From Chloropicon primus (taxonomy: Eukaryota; Chlorophyta; Chloropicophyceae; Chloropicales; Chloropicaceae): DNA of 64,000 bases. The translations under genes and the position numbers were made by a program. The notes below the pieces were generated by a model. The model was given only the letters and a program-made list of their open reading frames with translations. It was not told the origin of the DNA and searched no databases. Within the stretch, counting starts at the first letter, position 1; every line of letters begins with the position of its first letter. Positions 16,105 through 27,057 of this stretch are shown here, piece after piece. The stretch is from assembly GCA_023205875.1 (NCBI GenBank), contig CP060761.1, positions 796,322 to 860,321 of the forward strand, read 5' to 3'.

Positions 16105-19100
16105 ATGCCGCCCTTCTTCAGCAGGAAGGGCTCGAAGAGGAAGGAGGCGGAGGGCGAGGGGACGGGAGCGGCGGAGGTGAGCGTGGAGGTGCTGGCAGAG
16201 CCGGGGTCGCCCACGATGAGCGACATGGAGGTGAAGTTCGAGGACGTGGACGCCGGGGAGGAGCAAGGTGGGGGGAACCTGGACGACTTGCTTTACACGA
16301 GCAAAATCCTGGACCTGGACAGCGGGCAAGGGATCGCCCTCGTGGTGTACGTCCACGACGCGGTCGGACTGGATCCCGTGGGCTCGGGATCGGGGCAGGC
16401 GATCGTGGAGCTCTGCTACACGTACACCAGGAAAGATGGCCAGGGGGTCGGCGAGAGCGAGGTGCTGCCGGTGTCGACGAGGGGCGGAGCGGATGAGAGC
16501 GGGACCTCGTTTCAGAGCGTGCCCCTGTCCGCGGGGGAGGTGGAGCTGACGCAAATGCCCGACCCGGCGAAGCAGGCCGCGCCGAAAAACGCGAGCAGCA
16601 GCCTAAACACGGTTCCCGTGGAGGCCCTGGAGCAGATGACGGACCAGACCTCCCTTCGAGGGATGGTGGCGGACATGAACATTCCGATGGACATCTGGGG
16701 CGGAGGCAAGCAGGAGAAGCAATTCGTGTTCACGACCCCGGAGGCGAACATTTTCAACGGCTTCTGCTCGTGGGGGAGCGCCGGGAGGGTCCTGAAGTTC
16801 CCCGCGGACCTCGAGGAGATCCCAGAGATCTCCATAAAGATCAAGGTGTGGCAGGTCGTGGGGCGGACCAAGATTCTGGGCGGCGCCAAGGTCCTGCTGG
16901 GCGAGTCCGTGCTCAAGGTCGGGGACCTCAAGGGGCAATCCGTGGGCATCGAGGGGATCCACGACCACGAGCTTGCTCTGTCTCACACCCAAGGGGGAGC
17001 CCAGGACACTGTGATTGACATCGGCCCGGCACCGAAGCTGAAGGTGAGCTGGAGGCTAGAGAGCCTCAGGGGCACGGGGGCGGACAAGGTCGAGATGAGG
17101 ATAAGCAAGCTGCCTCACAGAGGCCACTCCTACGCGCACGGGGGCTTCATGGGGGCGAGCATGAGCATGATGGGGGAGGAGAAGTGGAGGGAGATTCTCA
17201 AGGAGCTGGAGACCCCGAGCGTGTACAGGTCCTGCAAGAGCGCCTGGCAGAGCGAGGACTTCTCCAAAAGGCTGAAGCTGATGCCACTTTTGGAGAACAG
17301 CCCCATCCTGTGCGCTTACGGCCTGGTGAGGTGCAAGTCCATGAAGATGGTCGAGAGCCTGTCCAACGGGGCCTTGTCCAGGGTCAGCATAAGCCCGTTC
17401 ATCGCTCCGAGGCACGAGCCGCACCCTGACGACGTCTCGAACGCCTCCCCCTTCTCCTCTGCCCCGAACTCCGCGAGGGCGGACTCCGCGGGGGAGTTTG
17501 ATTTGACAAAATCCGCGTCCCCGAAATACGACTCGTCCTTCAGGACGATGTCCCCCGTGACGCCGGGCGAGCAGATCGACACGCCCTACGACACGCCGGG
17601 GAGGAACAAGGCGAACGCGAGCTTGTTGAGGATCGTTGCTACTTCGGAGTCCAGGGCCCAGATGAGGTGGAAGATGTACGCAAAGAGGCTGCTGAAGATA
17701 AGGAAGAGGTGGAGGTTTGCCATCAAAGCGGTGATGAGGCAGGTGCGGATATCCATGTCGTGGGAAAAGAGTCAGATGGGGACCAGGGTGAACAGGTACG
17801 GGTACTCTCCCGTGCCGCTGGAGTGGGACCTGTGGGTGTCCCCCTCGAAACCCTGGAGCATCGCGCATGCGACGGTGGATCACGGGAGTCCAGCAGCCCT
17901 CGTGCAGCAAGCGATTTTCACATCCTTGGGGCTGAAGAAGTGCGCAGGTGTTTTGGGATCCAAGCACATTAACGCCCAAGGCGTGCCTCCAGTGCAGTGG
18001 CTGATCCAGTTTGGTGAGGCCATCAACTTGGCCGTCAACGGCAACAAGCAGCAGCCCTTGCCCTTCCATCCGAGCTCCAAGGTCCAGGTTTTCTACGAGC
18101 TGGAGGTGAAGCTGATCTCGGGGAAGGACCTCGTGGCAATGGACATCACAAACACAAGCGACCCTTACTGCACGGTGTACGTGAAAGGAGATGCCCTGTA
18201 TCGCAAGAAAGAGAAGTCTTCTGTGAAGTCCTCCACGTTGAACCCCAAATGGAACGAGCTGCTGAAGGTTTGGCCAGTAGATGCGGAATCGGACGCTGAG
18301 CTGACCCTAGTCATCGAAGGTAAGCGGGTGGTTGCTCGAACGAAAAGTTGTGTCTGATTCACATGCCAATCGATTGAGCTGACTCTTTGTCTTTCTCTCT
18401 TTTTCCTTTTCTCGTAGTTTGGGACCACGACACGACCAGCGGGGACGACTTTATGGGCAAGGTGGAAGTGAAGCTGAATGATCTGAACCTGAATGAGGAC
18501 CACGAGTACGTCTCAGTGCCATTGCAAGCGGACGCGGAAAAGGGCACTGAGAACCTTGACTTGAATGCTGAGAACATCGGGACTCTCACGTTCGCGTGCA
18601 GGTTGCTGGAGAAGAGCGTCCTCGAGGCAGCAGAAGATTTTGAGATCCCAAGGCACGCGTTTCAGTCGTGCTTGTGCATGCTGTCTGAGCCAGGGGGCCT
18701 GTTTCTGGACGTGAAGTCCGCCTACTCAAAGGCCAAACACCTTTCCTTGTTCTCCACGACTTTGGCGGGACTTGGAATCTGTGTCAAGTCGATTTGCAGC
18801 TTTTCCCCGGCGCAGCTCAAACTTCCCAAGCACGAAGGGGTCCCCTCGCCGCTGCAGACTGTGAGGTTCTTCCACGGCCTGAGTGGCCTGGAGAACGCCT
18901 GCGACAACGGCCAGATCAAGAAGGATACTTGCGTTTTCTTCAACGGCGCGTCCTTTCTCATGGATCCCACCAAGGGAGACTCTGAGGGTGGCTCCCTGGC
19001 CCTGGCGAAACTGGGCACGCTGGACACGATGTACGTGAACAGGTACCAAGCCTTGGCAGAGACCTACCGATTCAATGGAGGAATCTACGTCCAGGAGACG

Positions 19101-20327
19101 GACTGCTGCACGGCCTGCCTGGAGTCTCTGACCATGCTAGTGAGCCAGAGGCCCGACATTTTCCCCCTGGGATTCGCCTACGGCCACGTGCCTGGGTTCT
19201 CCGTATCCTCGCTTGTCATGAGAGGCCGTGGATTTGCCTCTCAGCAGATCGTGGAGGAGTTCCAGGCGAGGGCGGAGCTCAGTGGAAAGGTCCAGAAGAG
19301 CATAGAAAGGGGGAAGCACAAGGAAGTGTCTCTGTCCGTCGCGACCTCCTGGATGGAGAGGCTTCTGTACGGAAGCAACTTTTTGTACATTAACGAGCAG
19401 AGGCTCGTCCTGAAGATGCTTGGGGACATTCAAGACGACACCCCACTCTCCAAGGTGATCGCGAACATAGGAGGGGTGGAGCGAATCTTCCTTCGATTTT
19501 TCGAGCATTTTGAAGCCACCTCGCCATTCACGCTGCACGAGACCGGGTTCAATTTCAATTACACCAAGAGGTTGATGAGGTTCCTCCGTGACCGCGGAGT
19601 GCTCGAGAGGCTTTCCTTGGAGAAGAAATTGAAGCTGGCCAAGTTCTTTGTGAGCCAGGCCTGCTATGGTTTTGGAGTCACGTACTACTTCCAAAAGAAG
19701 GGTTACAGAAAGAGCATCCACAAGTACGCAAAGGAGGGTCTGATGTGCCTGCTTGAATCGAGCACTCGAGTGGAATTCGACAAGCTCATCGAGGCGATAG
19801 GCGGCATGGACCAAGTCTTGTTGCAACTGAATGGCAAGTGGAGGCTGTCCAAGTCGTACGCGGTGAGAATGAAAGCCGTCGAAGATTGCCACGAGGCCTA
19901 TCCGGGCGAGCCTCAATACGTGGCTGACATGATCATCCAGCGCGCGTCCAACGTCAGCGCAGGGCGCAGGGGATCCAACAGGCCCAACACGCAGGCCACC
20001 TTTGACAAGGTCTTCAGACGGGCAGCCAAGGACACGGCTATAAAGACCAGGAAGGTTTTGAGGAAGTCGGCCTGCTGCTGCTTCACTGGCGTCTACGTCG
20101 CCGCCTTCACCCTGTCCTCCCTGACCCTCTTTGCCTGGCTGTACGCGATCCCAAGGACCCTGTGGCCCTACTGGGGCAAAGCCTGGAACAGCCAGCGGCT
20201 GAAGGGCCTGGGGATTATCTTCGGAGTGGTCCTCCTTACCGCAGGGGTGACCTTGGTCGTTGCATTCTTCTTTTGGTGGTTGATCTCTTTACCGAACCCG
20301 GAGTACAGCCTTCCTGAGCCAATATAA
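16105..20327 (+). CDS. Large C2-domain protein with C-terminal transmembrane hairpin (2 exons)
   Basis: Exon 1 is 16105-18319 and exon 2 is 18418-20327; the 98-bp intron (GTAAGC...CTCGTAG) splits the C2 domain and rejoins it in frame as ..VIE-VWDHDTTSGDDF.. The protein is 1374 aa. A canonical C2 domain lies at about 660-765 with the calcium-binding Asp set (AMDITNTSDPYC, WDHDTTSGDDF). A more diverged C2-like segment may lie at about 70-310 (IALVVYVHDAVGLDP... EISIKIKVWQVVG). A basic stretch lies at about 515-550 (RWKMYAKRLLKIRKRWR). Residues about 820-1270 match no family I recognise. Two hydrophobic helices (about 1289-1315 and 1332-1363) end the protein, as in tail-anchored multi-C2 tethers such as MCTPs. 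A calcium- or lipid-dependent membrane contact role is inferred from architecture only. Confidence 0.82.
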
Positions 20328-20415
20328 TAATCATACATAAAACCCCTTTTTGTCTGTTGTTTTGTGGAAAAAAAATAAATTCATTTTTGTGTTTGCGGTG
20401 TGAAGTGCCAGTTAT

Positions 20416-23070
20416 TCACTTCATCGCAAGCAAAACGGCAAACTTACTCGCGAGCTGCTTCACGTCAATCTTGGTCCAGAGCTCCATCCCGATGACAGAC
20501 GACGCGATCGCCATGACAAAGAGCAAAGGGACCACACCGCCTGGAAGCCATGGAAGTTCCCCGCTCTTCCTTCCCTTGTACACCATGAGGACTGGAATGA
20601 TACCGAACAGGATCAGCCTGAAGGTTCCCGAGAACTCCAGCGCGGCGTAGAACGCCCCAGGGGCCAGGATGGAGATCCCCAGAGGCGGCAAGATCGTCAG
20701 CACGAGGGCCACCAAGCCCCCCACCCTCTTCTTTGACGAGATCGAGTCCGGCAAGGCATCCTTCACAAAGTCGACGCACCCCATGCCGATGCCCAACAGG
20801 GACGTGACGATGGCGAAGAAGGAAAAGATGGTGACGTGCATGGAGACCTTGCTTGAGGCCACGCCGCCCACCGCTCTCACCACGTCCGTCCCAGACTTGA
20901 GGGAGCCCACAAGGGCCTCTGGCAGGGTTCCCAAGATGATGGCTTGCCAGATAATGTAAAGGGCAAAGGGGATGAAGCTCCCCAGGAATATCGCTTTGAC
21001 CACTGTCCTGGGACTCCCCAGGTATCCGACTAGGGAGGGAATGATGTTGTGGAACGTGAACGCGACGACCATGATGGGGAGGCACTTGTTCGCGACCTCC
21101 CAGTTGGCACGTGCCAACAGAGTGGGCTGCAGGCTCCCACTGCACCTCACGATCAGCTGGACGAAGGAGTAGAGAGCCGCCATGACACACACCCTGTTCA
21201 GCAAATCGATCTTCTTGGGTCCGGAGTACAGGGCAACGCCAGACACTGCCGTGAAGCCGGTGATGCCCAGCCAGCTTGGGATGGACGCGCCTTTGAAAAA
21301 GATCCTGGAGACCAAGGGCATGCACATGGCAGCCCCCTCGCTCAGGTAAGCCGTGAGCGTCGCGGCGTAGATGAACAAGTAGAGGCACATGCACACGGTC
21401 CTTCCCGTGATCCCCAAGGTGTTCTGCGCCATCGAGAGCAAGTTCACCTCGGGCCCGTACCACAAGCTCGCCTCGACGAGGAGCATGGCGGTGAGCACCA
21501 TGAAAAGCCAAGCCCCGGAGAGGGTGAAGATCGTCGGCAGGAACCCGGCCTGGGCCGTCTTCACAGGCATGGCGATAATCCCCGCGCCGACCGTCGATCC
21601 AGCGATCAGCAGGATAGCTCCAAGAAGCCTCCCGGACTTCGGCAGGTTCTTCTGCTCAATCCCCACGATGCAGTCGAGGAGCCTCCTTGCCTCCCTCAGG
21701 GGGATCTGTATGCCGTCCGCCCCGACGTTGAAGCTCGCCTTTGGTCCACCGACAGCTCTGCAAAAGTTGGAGGTCAGCACCATGTGGCTGCTGAGGCCCT
21801 TCCTGATGTCCTGCAGGGCCAGCACGGGCGACTTGCGGCTCTTGCTGCTAGCGTTGCCATTGCCATTCCCATTGTCGTTTACCTCGACCTCGCTGGTGTC
21901 GCCCTCAATGAGCACAAAGTCGTGCTCCTGCTTGGTCGCCTTCTTGGCTTCCTCCAGCGACCTCACAAAGCGTCCCGTCAGCACGCTCCTGGGCTCCTCT
22001 CCGTCCCCCTCTGGAACACCATGGTTGTCCCCCTCCATCTCCATCTCCTCCGCCTCCTCCACGTAGTCTTCATCCTCGTGGGAACTCAGGACATCGTAAT
22101 CGTACGCGATCCTCTCCTCCTTGGTCATCTCCCCCCTCTGCTTCATCTCCAGCTCGTACTCGGCTTTCTTCTGCTCCTCGATGGACTTGATCATGATCCT
22201 CGCCATCTGGGAGTCCACGCCGTTGAACAGGATCCCGTCCGCCAAGCTCGCGGCAACGATGTCAATCCTGTCCTCCACCAAGAACTTCACGCCCAACGCG
22301 CTGCACAGGGGGTACAGGGAGGATGCAATCTCGGTCATCATGGCGGAGCTCAGGTCCCCGTCCCGCAGCAGGACCGCATTCGCAAGTCCCTTGCTTACGC
22401 TCTGGTCCACAACCCTCTCCATGTCCTTCTGCTTCATGGCATCCAGGGCCTTGATCTCCAGCATGAACAGAGGTCGAGGCAGCAGGGGACAACCCTGCTT
22501 CCCCCTCACCTCCCCGTCCTCCTCCTCCCCGTCCTCCTTGCCGTATATCTCGGGCAACACCCTCGCCAAGGTCGTTGCCTCTATCATCTCAGAACTCGCG
22601 TTACCATTCGTAATCGTATTCGTATTCGTCTGATTCGTCTGATTCGTTTGGCTCTGCTTGTCCTCATCTTGGCCCAAGTCCGGTGCTCCCTCGCCGTCAT
22701 CCCCTGCGGATGCCCTCACCACCCCTTGCTTCCTCCTCCCAATGCCGTCCTCCTCCTCGCCACCATCCCAAGGCCTTACCTTTGCGTGGACCCCGACCTT
22801 GGCCTGGAGCCTTGTGGTGCGAGTATGACTCGAGCCAAACTTGTGGTGGTGTGCGTTGACGGTGAGTGTGTGGTTGAGGTTGAGGTGAGTCCTTGTCCTA
22901 GTCCTTGTCCTCCGCCTCAGACTCAAGCCCCCCGGCGCCCTCTTCCTAGTGAAGGTGTTGCTGACATTGCTGATGTTGTTCATGTTCATGGTATTGTTCC
23001 TCCACTGCCCGAGGGCGCCCCCTCTCGGCCGTCCTCCCCTCCCCTCCAACACCACCTGCTTCTCCATCAT
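20416..23070 (-). CDS. Plastid-type Trp/Tyr permease fused to a ThiE/TenI-like domain
   Basis: 884 aa, intronless. It starts at ATG 23070 (MMEKQVVLEG), the first ATG after a palindrome. The N-terminus is Arg/Ser/Thr-rich and transit-peptide-like, followed by a low-complexity QTNQTNQTN stretch. Residues about 203-290 (VLLRDGDLSS..., LVEDRIDIVAASLADGILF) follow the thiamin-phosphate synthase/TenI pattern (QLREK...NDRvDlAlAvgADGvHlG), but the usual Gln, Lys and Asn ligands are replaced, so catalysis is doubtful. An acidic insert of about 110 residues follows, then a second short segment ending NVGADGIQIP. From about 477 onward there are roughly eleven transmembrane helices of the tryptophan/tyrosine permease family (GAILLIAGSTVGAGIIAMP). 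Aromatic amino acid transport across a plastid membrane is inferred. The ThiE-like call is from pattern only. Confidence 0.85.
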   Translation of the reverse strand: MMEKQVVLEGRGGRPRGGALGQWRNNTMNMNNISNVSNTFTRKRAPGGLSLRRRTRTRTRTHLNLNHTLTVNAHHHKFGSSHTRTTRLQAKVGVHAKVRPWDGGEEEDGIGRRKQGVVRASAGDDGEGAPDLGQDEDKQSQTNQTNQTNTNTITNGNASSEMIEATTLARVLPEIYGKEDGEEEDGEVRGKQGCPLLPRPLFMLEIKALDAMKQKDMERVVDQSVSKGLANAVLLRDGDLSSAMMTEIASSLYPLCSALGVKFLVEDRIDIVAASLADGILFNGVDSQMARIMIKSIEEQKKAEYELEMKQRGEMTKEERIAYDYDVLSSHEDEDYVEEAEEMEMEGDNHGVPEGDGEEPRSVLTGRFVRSLEEAKKATKQEHDFVLIEGDTSEVEVNDNGNGNGNASSKSRKSPVLALQDIRKGLSSHMVLTSNFCRAVGGPKASFNVGADGIQIPLREARRLLDCIVGIEQKNLPKSGRLLGAILLIAGSTVGAGIIAMPVKTAQAGFLPTIFTLSGAWLFMVLTAMLLVEASLWYGPEVNLLSMAQNTLGITGRTVCMCLYLFIYAATLTAYLSEGAAMCMPLVSRIFFKGASIPSWLGITGFTAVSGVALYSGPKKIDLLNRVCVMAALYSFVQLIVRCSGSLQPTLLARANWEVANKCLPIMVVAFTFHNIIPSLVGYLGSPRTVVKAIFLGSFIPFALYIIWQAIILGTLPEALVGSLKSGTDVVRAVGGVASSKVSMHVTIFSFFAIVTSLLGIGMGCVDFVKDALPDSISSKKRVGGLVALVLTILPPLGISILAPGAFYAALEFSGTFRLILFGIIPVLMVYKGRKSGELPWLPGGVVPLLFVMAIASSVIGMELWTKIDVKQLASKFAVLLAMK

Positions 23071-23114
23071 ACTCCGTTCGGGTGGCCGAAAATTTTCGGC
23101 CACCCGAACGGAGT
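23071..23114. promoter_or_regulatory. Perfect 44-bp palindrome ending at the permease-fusion start codon
   Basis: Two 22-nt arms with no spacer: ACTCCGTTCGGGTGGCCGAA plus AA, then the exact reverse complement, centred between 23092 and 23093. Its minus-strand end abuts ATG 23070. In the mRNA it could form a very stable hairpin directly before the start codon. It could equally be a dimeric protein-binding site in DNA. Confidence 0.9.
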
Positions 23115-23582
23115 CCTCGAGTTCAAGAGAGAGGAGTCACTTTCGAACCTCAGAGGAACAGGAGGGGAGGCATGGGGAATGGGAACGAGAAGGCGGGGCG
23201 TGGGGGGCGTGGGGGGTGAGGGGAAGAATTGTCACACACACACACATGCGCATATGCACACGAACGACTAGGAAAGGCGCGGCGAGGCAAGGCAAGGGAA
23301 GGGAAAGGAGATCATTTTTTTCATCGGTGATGATTCATCATCATCATTAGGCAGAAACTGGGAACTGGGAGCGAGAAGGTCGTGGGCGAGGAAGGGGGGA
23401 ATGGGGTGCGAAGGGTTGAACACCGGGGGTGGGTCTCACACTGGCCGTCTTTCTTGTCCTTCCTTCAAGCAAGGGGAAATGTTTTCTTCATTTCATTTCT
23501 CATTCTATGTTCATGCAGCGATCCATATCACATGAGGAATCGGAATCATCATAACATACATAATGGGACGGAATCACGTCCG
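23115..23582. other. Intergenic region between permease-fusion 5' end and PRP6 3' end
   Basis: Contains a diverged TTCGAAAG segment near 23127-23150 (minus sense, close to the palindrome), a (CA)n stretch (about 23234-23252) and an ATCATC run near 23335. The right part would be PRP6 3' UTR. No gene was recognised. Confidence 0.5.
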
Positions 23583-26500
23583 TCACGGCAAGGGTATGGG
23601 GTTTGTTTCAATGTCCAATGCGGTCTTCGCCAGGACATTCTGGGTGGAGGCCTGGTCTTTCGGCAAGGTTTTCGAGATCCTCTGCCAGCGCTCACCGTGT
23701 TTCGGGTCGGCCTCCACGCACCTCCTCTCGACCTCCCTCTCCCGCTCCCCGGTGCCCACCCCACCCGAGTTGGTGTTGCCGCCGTAGTAGCACTCGAAGC
23801 GGTAGTAGTGCGCCCACAGGTCCCCGGCGTCCGGGTCCAGGGTGACCGACCTGTTGAACCAGCTCCTGGCCTTCTCGGTCTTGTGGTCCACCATGAAGAG
23901 CTGCGCGACCGCGCTGACGACGTGGGGGTCGTTGCTGCATCTCTTGAGGGCATCCACCGACTTGGCCTTCCTTTGAGGCCGCGGCGCGGTTGTGATGACC
24001 TCGTTCCACAGGATCCCGCTGTCCGGGCACTCCTGAAGGGCCTTGGCCATGATGGCCTCGGCCTGCTTGGCGTTGCCCGCCCTCCTCTCCGTCCTGATGG
24101 CCGCGAGCCAGAGCTCTGGGCACCCTGGAATCTTGAACCGTGCCTGCTCCAATATCGCACGGGCCCTGCCGATGCTGCCCAGCCTCTCCTCGAGGGAAGC
24201 GTGGCTTTGCCTGAGCTGGTAGCACATTGGAACGGAGCGGACGCCCTTCTCGTAGGCCTGCCTGGCGAGGTCCGTCTCCCCACGCCTCACGCGGGCCTGG
24301 GCCAGCATCAGGTGCATCTTCCACGAGTCCTCCGACTTGCCGTGGACCTCAAGACCCTCCGTGAGGATGTCAATCTCCTCCTGGGCATTCCCGAGGTCGC
24401 GCTCCAGGAGGGCAGACTTCATCCAGACCCTCTCCCCGCCCCCCTGCTGCCTTGCCCTCTGCAAAAGCATCTTGGCCCTCTCCGTCTCGTTGTTCTCGAA
24501 CTCGAGCTTGAAGGCCGCCAGGACAATCTGCTCCGAGTCTGGGTTGGCGGTGAAGGCCTCCTGGAGCACCATCCGCGCCCCAGGGACGTCGCCCTTCAGC
24601 CACCTCTCCTTGGCCCCCATCAGCCAGAGCATCTCGCTCTGCGGGCAGTAGGTCACCGCCCGCTTCAAGATGCTGTCCAACATGCCAGGGTCCCCATGAT
24701 GCTTCTCGAGCATGGCAGCCCGCCTCCACAAGCCCTTCTTCGCGGGGAAGACGGTCAGGGCATGGGCCAGGATGCTCCTCGCCGAGTGAATCGACCCGCG
24801 CTTGACGCAATCCTCCGCGTCCGCCACCCACGTCGCCTTTGCGTCCTCCTCCTCCACCCCGATTCCGATGGTCTGCTTGACGATCTGCGCACAGACGTGG
24901 AGCGCGGGCGATGGGACTGCCCTCTCACAGTCCTCCGCGAAGGACAGCCACTTCTCCCTGGACACCACCGCGCCATGCTGCTTCAGGGACTTTATGGCGC
25001 GGTCCACAATCTTCCCCACGAGGCCGCACTCCTCGAAGACGCCAAAGCTGGTCTTGGGATCAAGCTCAGCCTCTTGGTCCTTCATCTCCACATCGTCTTG
25101 CTTCTTCTTCTCCCTGTTTTTCGTCTCCTCGAGCTTGGCTGCCGTGATCCAAATCAATGGCTCCGTTGGCAGCGTCTGCCTCGCCTTGTTGAGAACCTTC
25201 TTTGCCTTGTCGTAGGTCTCCAGCTTTGCCAAGGCGAGCCAGAGCTCCTTGTGCTGAGGGCAGCACTCCACCGCCCGTCTCAGCAAGATCCTGGCATCCT
25301 CCTCGGTGGAAAGATCGACCAAGGCGCGCCACAGCCTCACGCTGTTCGGCAACCGCTCGAGAGCCTTTCTCAGCACCCGCCTCTGGGCCTGGTTCGAGTC
25401 CCCGCCGCCGGTCTCGGTCCCCGGGGCGGTCTCCTCCAGCCTGGCCGCCTCCAGCCACAGCTTTACAGACTTTGGGATCTGTGCGAGGCCCCGAGCCACA
25501 CAAATCTTCTTCTCCTCCTGCGTCTGCTGCAGCAGCGAGGCGTGGAGCCAGATGTCCTCCGACTTTGGACAGGCAGCGCAACCCTTGGCGATTAGGCTCC
25601 TGGCCTTTTGACCCTTGCCCAGGTCGCTCTCCAACCTGGCCGCCGCGATCCAGCCCGGCGCGTGCGTGGGATTCGTCTGCGTCACGCTCTGCAGAAGCTT
25701 CCTGGCTTTCTTCACGTCCTGGATGTCCGTCTGCTGGAAGGTACCAGCCCCCAAAGGAAGCTGAGACTGCAGAGAGGTGAGGTATCCCTTTGGATCGACG
25801 CTGGTGGACAACCCCGACTGGGAGGCCACCTTGTCACCCAGCCTATCCAGCTTCATGGAGAGGACGGTGCCCCTTCCCTCTCCCACCGCCGTCAAGTCTG
25901 TCGTGGTGCTCACCCCGGCGCTCGTGCTGGTCTCCGCTCCTCCCCTCGGATCTATTCCTGCGTCGATGGTGCTGACGCTCTGCTTCTCCTGCGCCGCCCG
26001 GGCGAGCAGAGTATCCGGCACGGGGACGAAGCTCTGCTTCCCTCTCGGAGTCCGCTTCACGCTCCGGTCTCCGATCTCGGGAATCTGGTCCCAATCCTGC
26101 TCGCTCATCGACCCGAGAGCCCTCTTGAGATCGCTGAACTGCTCCGATATCTTGGGGTTTTCCTTCCTGTACTGCTCCAGCTCCTTCTTCATGTTCTCCT
26201 CCCTCTGCTTCCTCCTCCGCTCCAGCATGCGAGCATCAATTGCATCCCACACCTCGTCCGCCTCCTTGTCCTCCTCGTCGTACGCCGTCCCCCTCCTTTT
26301 CGCGAACAAACCCGCATCGTTCCCCATGAACTCATCAAACTGTCCCTCCTCCCTCTCCCCTCCATCCTCCTCCCTCTTCCTCTTCTCCGCCGCCGAGGAC
26401 GACGACCCTGCCGCTGCTGCTGCTGCTGCCGACGTCGGCTGCCCGCCCAGCGGAGGCCTCTGCGCGGAAGCCGGACCAATGTCGCTCCTCGTGGTGAACC

Positions 26501-26687
26501 CCAGCGCCCCTCGACCCACACCAGCGACGTAGCCCTTGGGACATGGTGGGAAACTTAATTTCGTGGCCCTCTGTCCCGTGCTTTGGATCTGTTTCTGTTG
26601 GGATACCAAAGGACGGCTCACCGTTGGACCACCGTAGCGAGCCTTCTGCTCAAGCAGCTCCTTGCTCTCCAATGCGCTGCGACTCAT
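23583..26687 (-). CDS. PRP6: Pre-mRNA splicing factor PRP6 (U4/U6.U5 tri-snRNP)
   Basis: 1034 aa, intronless. The PRP1-type N-terminal domain is plain: PKGYVAGVGRGALGFTTRSD and FDEFMGNDAGLFAKRRGTAYDEED, then an ERRRKQREE helix. From about residue 300 to the end there is a long array of HAT/TPR-like helical repeats with recurring W...A.LE.. units. PRP6 bridges U5 and U4/U6 in the tri-snRNP. Its length is close to other PRP6 proteins. An insert with an Ala run and Gly/Glu-rich stretch (about 75-105) is low complexity. Start is ATG 26687 (MSRSALESKE). Its paired upstream elements are listed separately. Confidence 0.93.
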   Translation of the reverse strand: MSRSALESKELLEQKARYGGPTVSRPLVSQQKQIQSTGQRATKLSFPPCPKGYVAGVGRGALGFTTRSDIGPASAQRPPLGGQPTSAAAAAAAGSSSSAAEKRKREEDGGEREEGQFDEFMGNDAGLFAKRRGTAYDEEDKEADEVWDAIDARMLERRRKQREENMKKELEQYRKENPKISEQFSDLKRALGSMSEQDWDQIPEIGDRSVKRTPRGKQSFVPVPDTLLARAAQEKQSVSTIDAGIDPRGGAETSTSAGVSTTTDLTAVGEGRGTVLSMKLDRLGDKVASQSGLSTSVDPKGYLTSLQSQLPLGAGTFQQTDIQDVKKARKLLQSVTQTNPTHAPGWIAAARLESDLGKGQKARSLIAKGCAACPKSEDIWLHASLLQQTQEEKKICVARGLAQIPKSVKLWLEAARLEETAPGTETGGGDSNQAQRRVLRKALERLPNSVRLWRALVDLSTEEDARILLRRAVECCPQHKELWLALAKLETYDKAKKVLNKARQTLPTEPLIWITAAKLEETKNREKKKQDDVEMKDQEAELDPKTSFGVFEECGLVGKIVDRAIKSLKQHGAVVSREKWLSFAEDCERAVPSPALHVCAQIVKQTIGIGVEEEDAKATWVADAEDCVKRGSIHSARSILAHALTVFPAKKGLWRRAAMLEKHHGDPGMLDSILKRAVTYCPQSEMLWLMGAKERWLKGDVPGARMVLQEAFTANPDSEQIVLAAFKLEFENNETERAKMLLQRARQQGGGERVWMKSALLERDLGNAQEEIDILTEGLEVHGKSEDSWKMHLMLAQARVRRGETDLARQAYEKGVRSVPMCYQLRQSHASLEERLGSIGRARAILEQARFKIPGCPELWLAAIRTERRAGNAKQAEAIMAKALQECPDSGILWNEVITTAPRPQRKAKSVDALKRCSNDPHVVSAVAQLFMVDHKTEKARSWFNRSVTLDPDAGDLWAHYYRFECYYGGNTNSGGVGTGEREREVERRCVEADPKHGERWQRISKTLPKDQASTQNVLAKTALDIETNPIPLP

Positions 26688-26870
26688 CCTAGCACGAACT
26701 CCAACTCAAACCCAAACCCCAAACGCCTCTCCTCTCCCTCTCCTCTGCTCTTCTCCTCTGACAGCTGCTCCTCTCCTCTCGGCTCTGGGAAGGGAGGAGA
26801 TGGTGGTGATGGTGGTGGTGGTGGGAGAGGGAAGGAAGGGAAGCAGGGGGTGAAGGGATGGATGTATTGT

Positions 26871-26900
26871 CTCTTGATCTTTCCAAAGAGCCCTCACTTG
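26871..26900 (-). promoter_or_regulatory. Palindromic upstream element, proximal copy (PRP6)
   Basis: On the minus strand: AAGTGAGGGCTCTTTGGAAA followed by GATCAAGAG(AC). It has the same skeleton as the AHA1 and CAP-G2 elements and lies about 185-215 bp upstream of the PRP6 ATG. Confidence 0.5.
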
Positions 26901-27027
26901 CTCAGTTTTGTTTCCTAGAGAATGGATGGTGGTGTGGAGGGTGCTGCTACTGGTGGTGATGGTGGTGGTGGTGGTGGTGGGAGAGGGAAGGAAGGGAAGC
27001 AGGGGGATGGAGGGATGGATGTATTGT

Positions 27028-27057
27028 CTCTTGATCTTTCCAAAGAGCCCTCACTTG
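27028..27057 (-). promoter_or_regulatory. Palindromic upstream element, distal copy (PRP6)
   Basis: An exact repeat of the proximal copy, 157 bp further upstream, in the same orientation. Confidence 0.5.

Noticed and set aside
21049-23271. Plus-strand frame of 740 codons
   Set aside because: Antisense of the permease fusion; the minus strand has transmembrane helices and family motifs.
23382-25595. Plus-strand frame of 737 codons
   Set aside because: Antisense of PRP6, whose repeats and N-terminal motifs are unmistakable.
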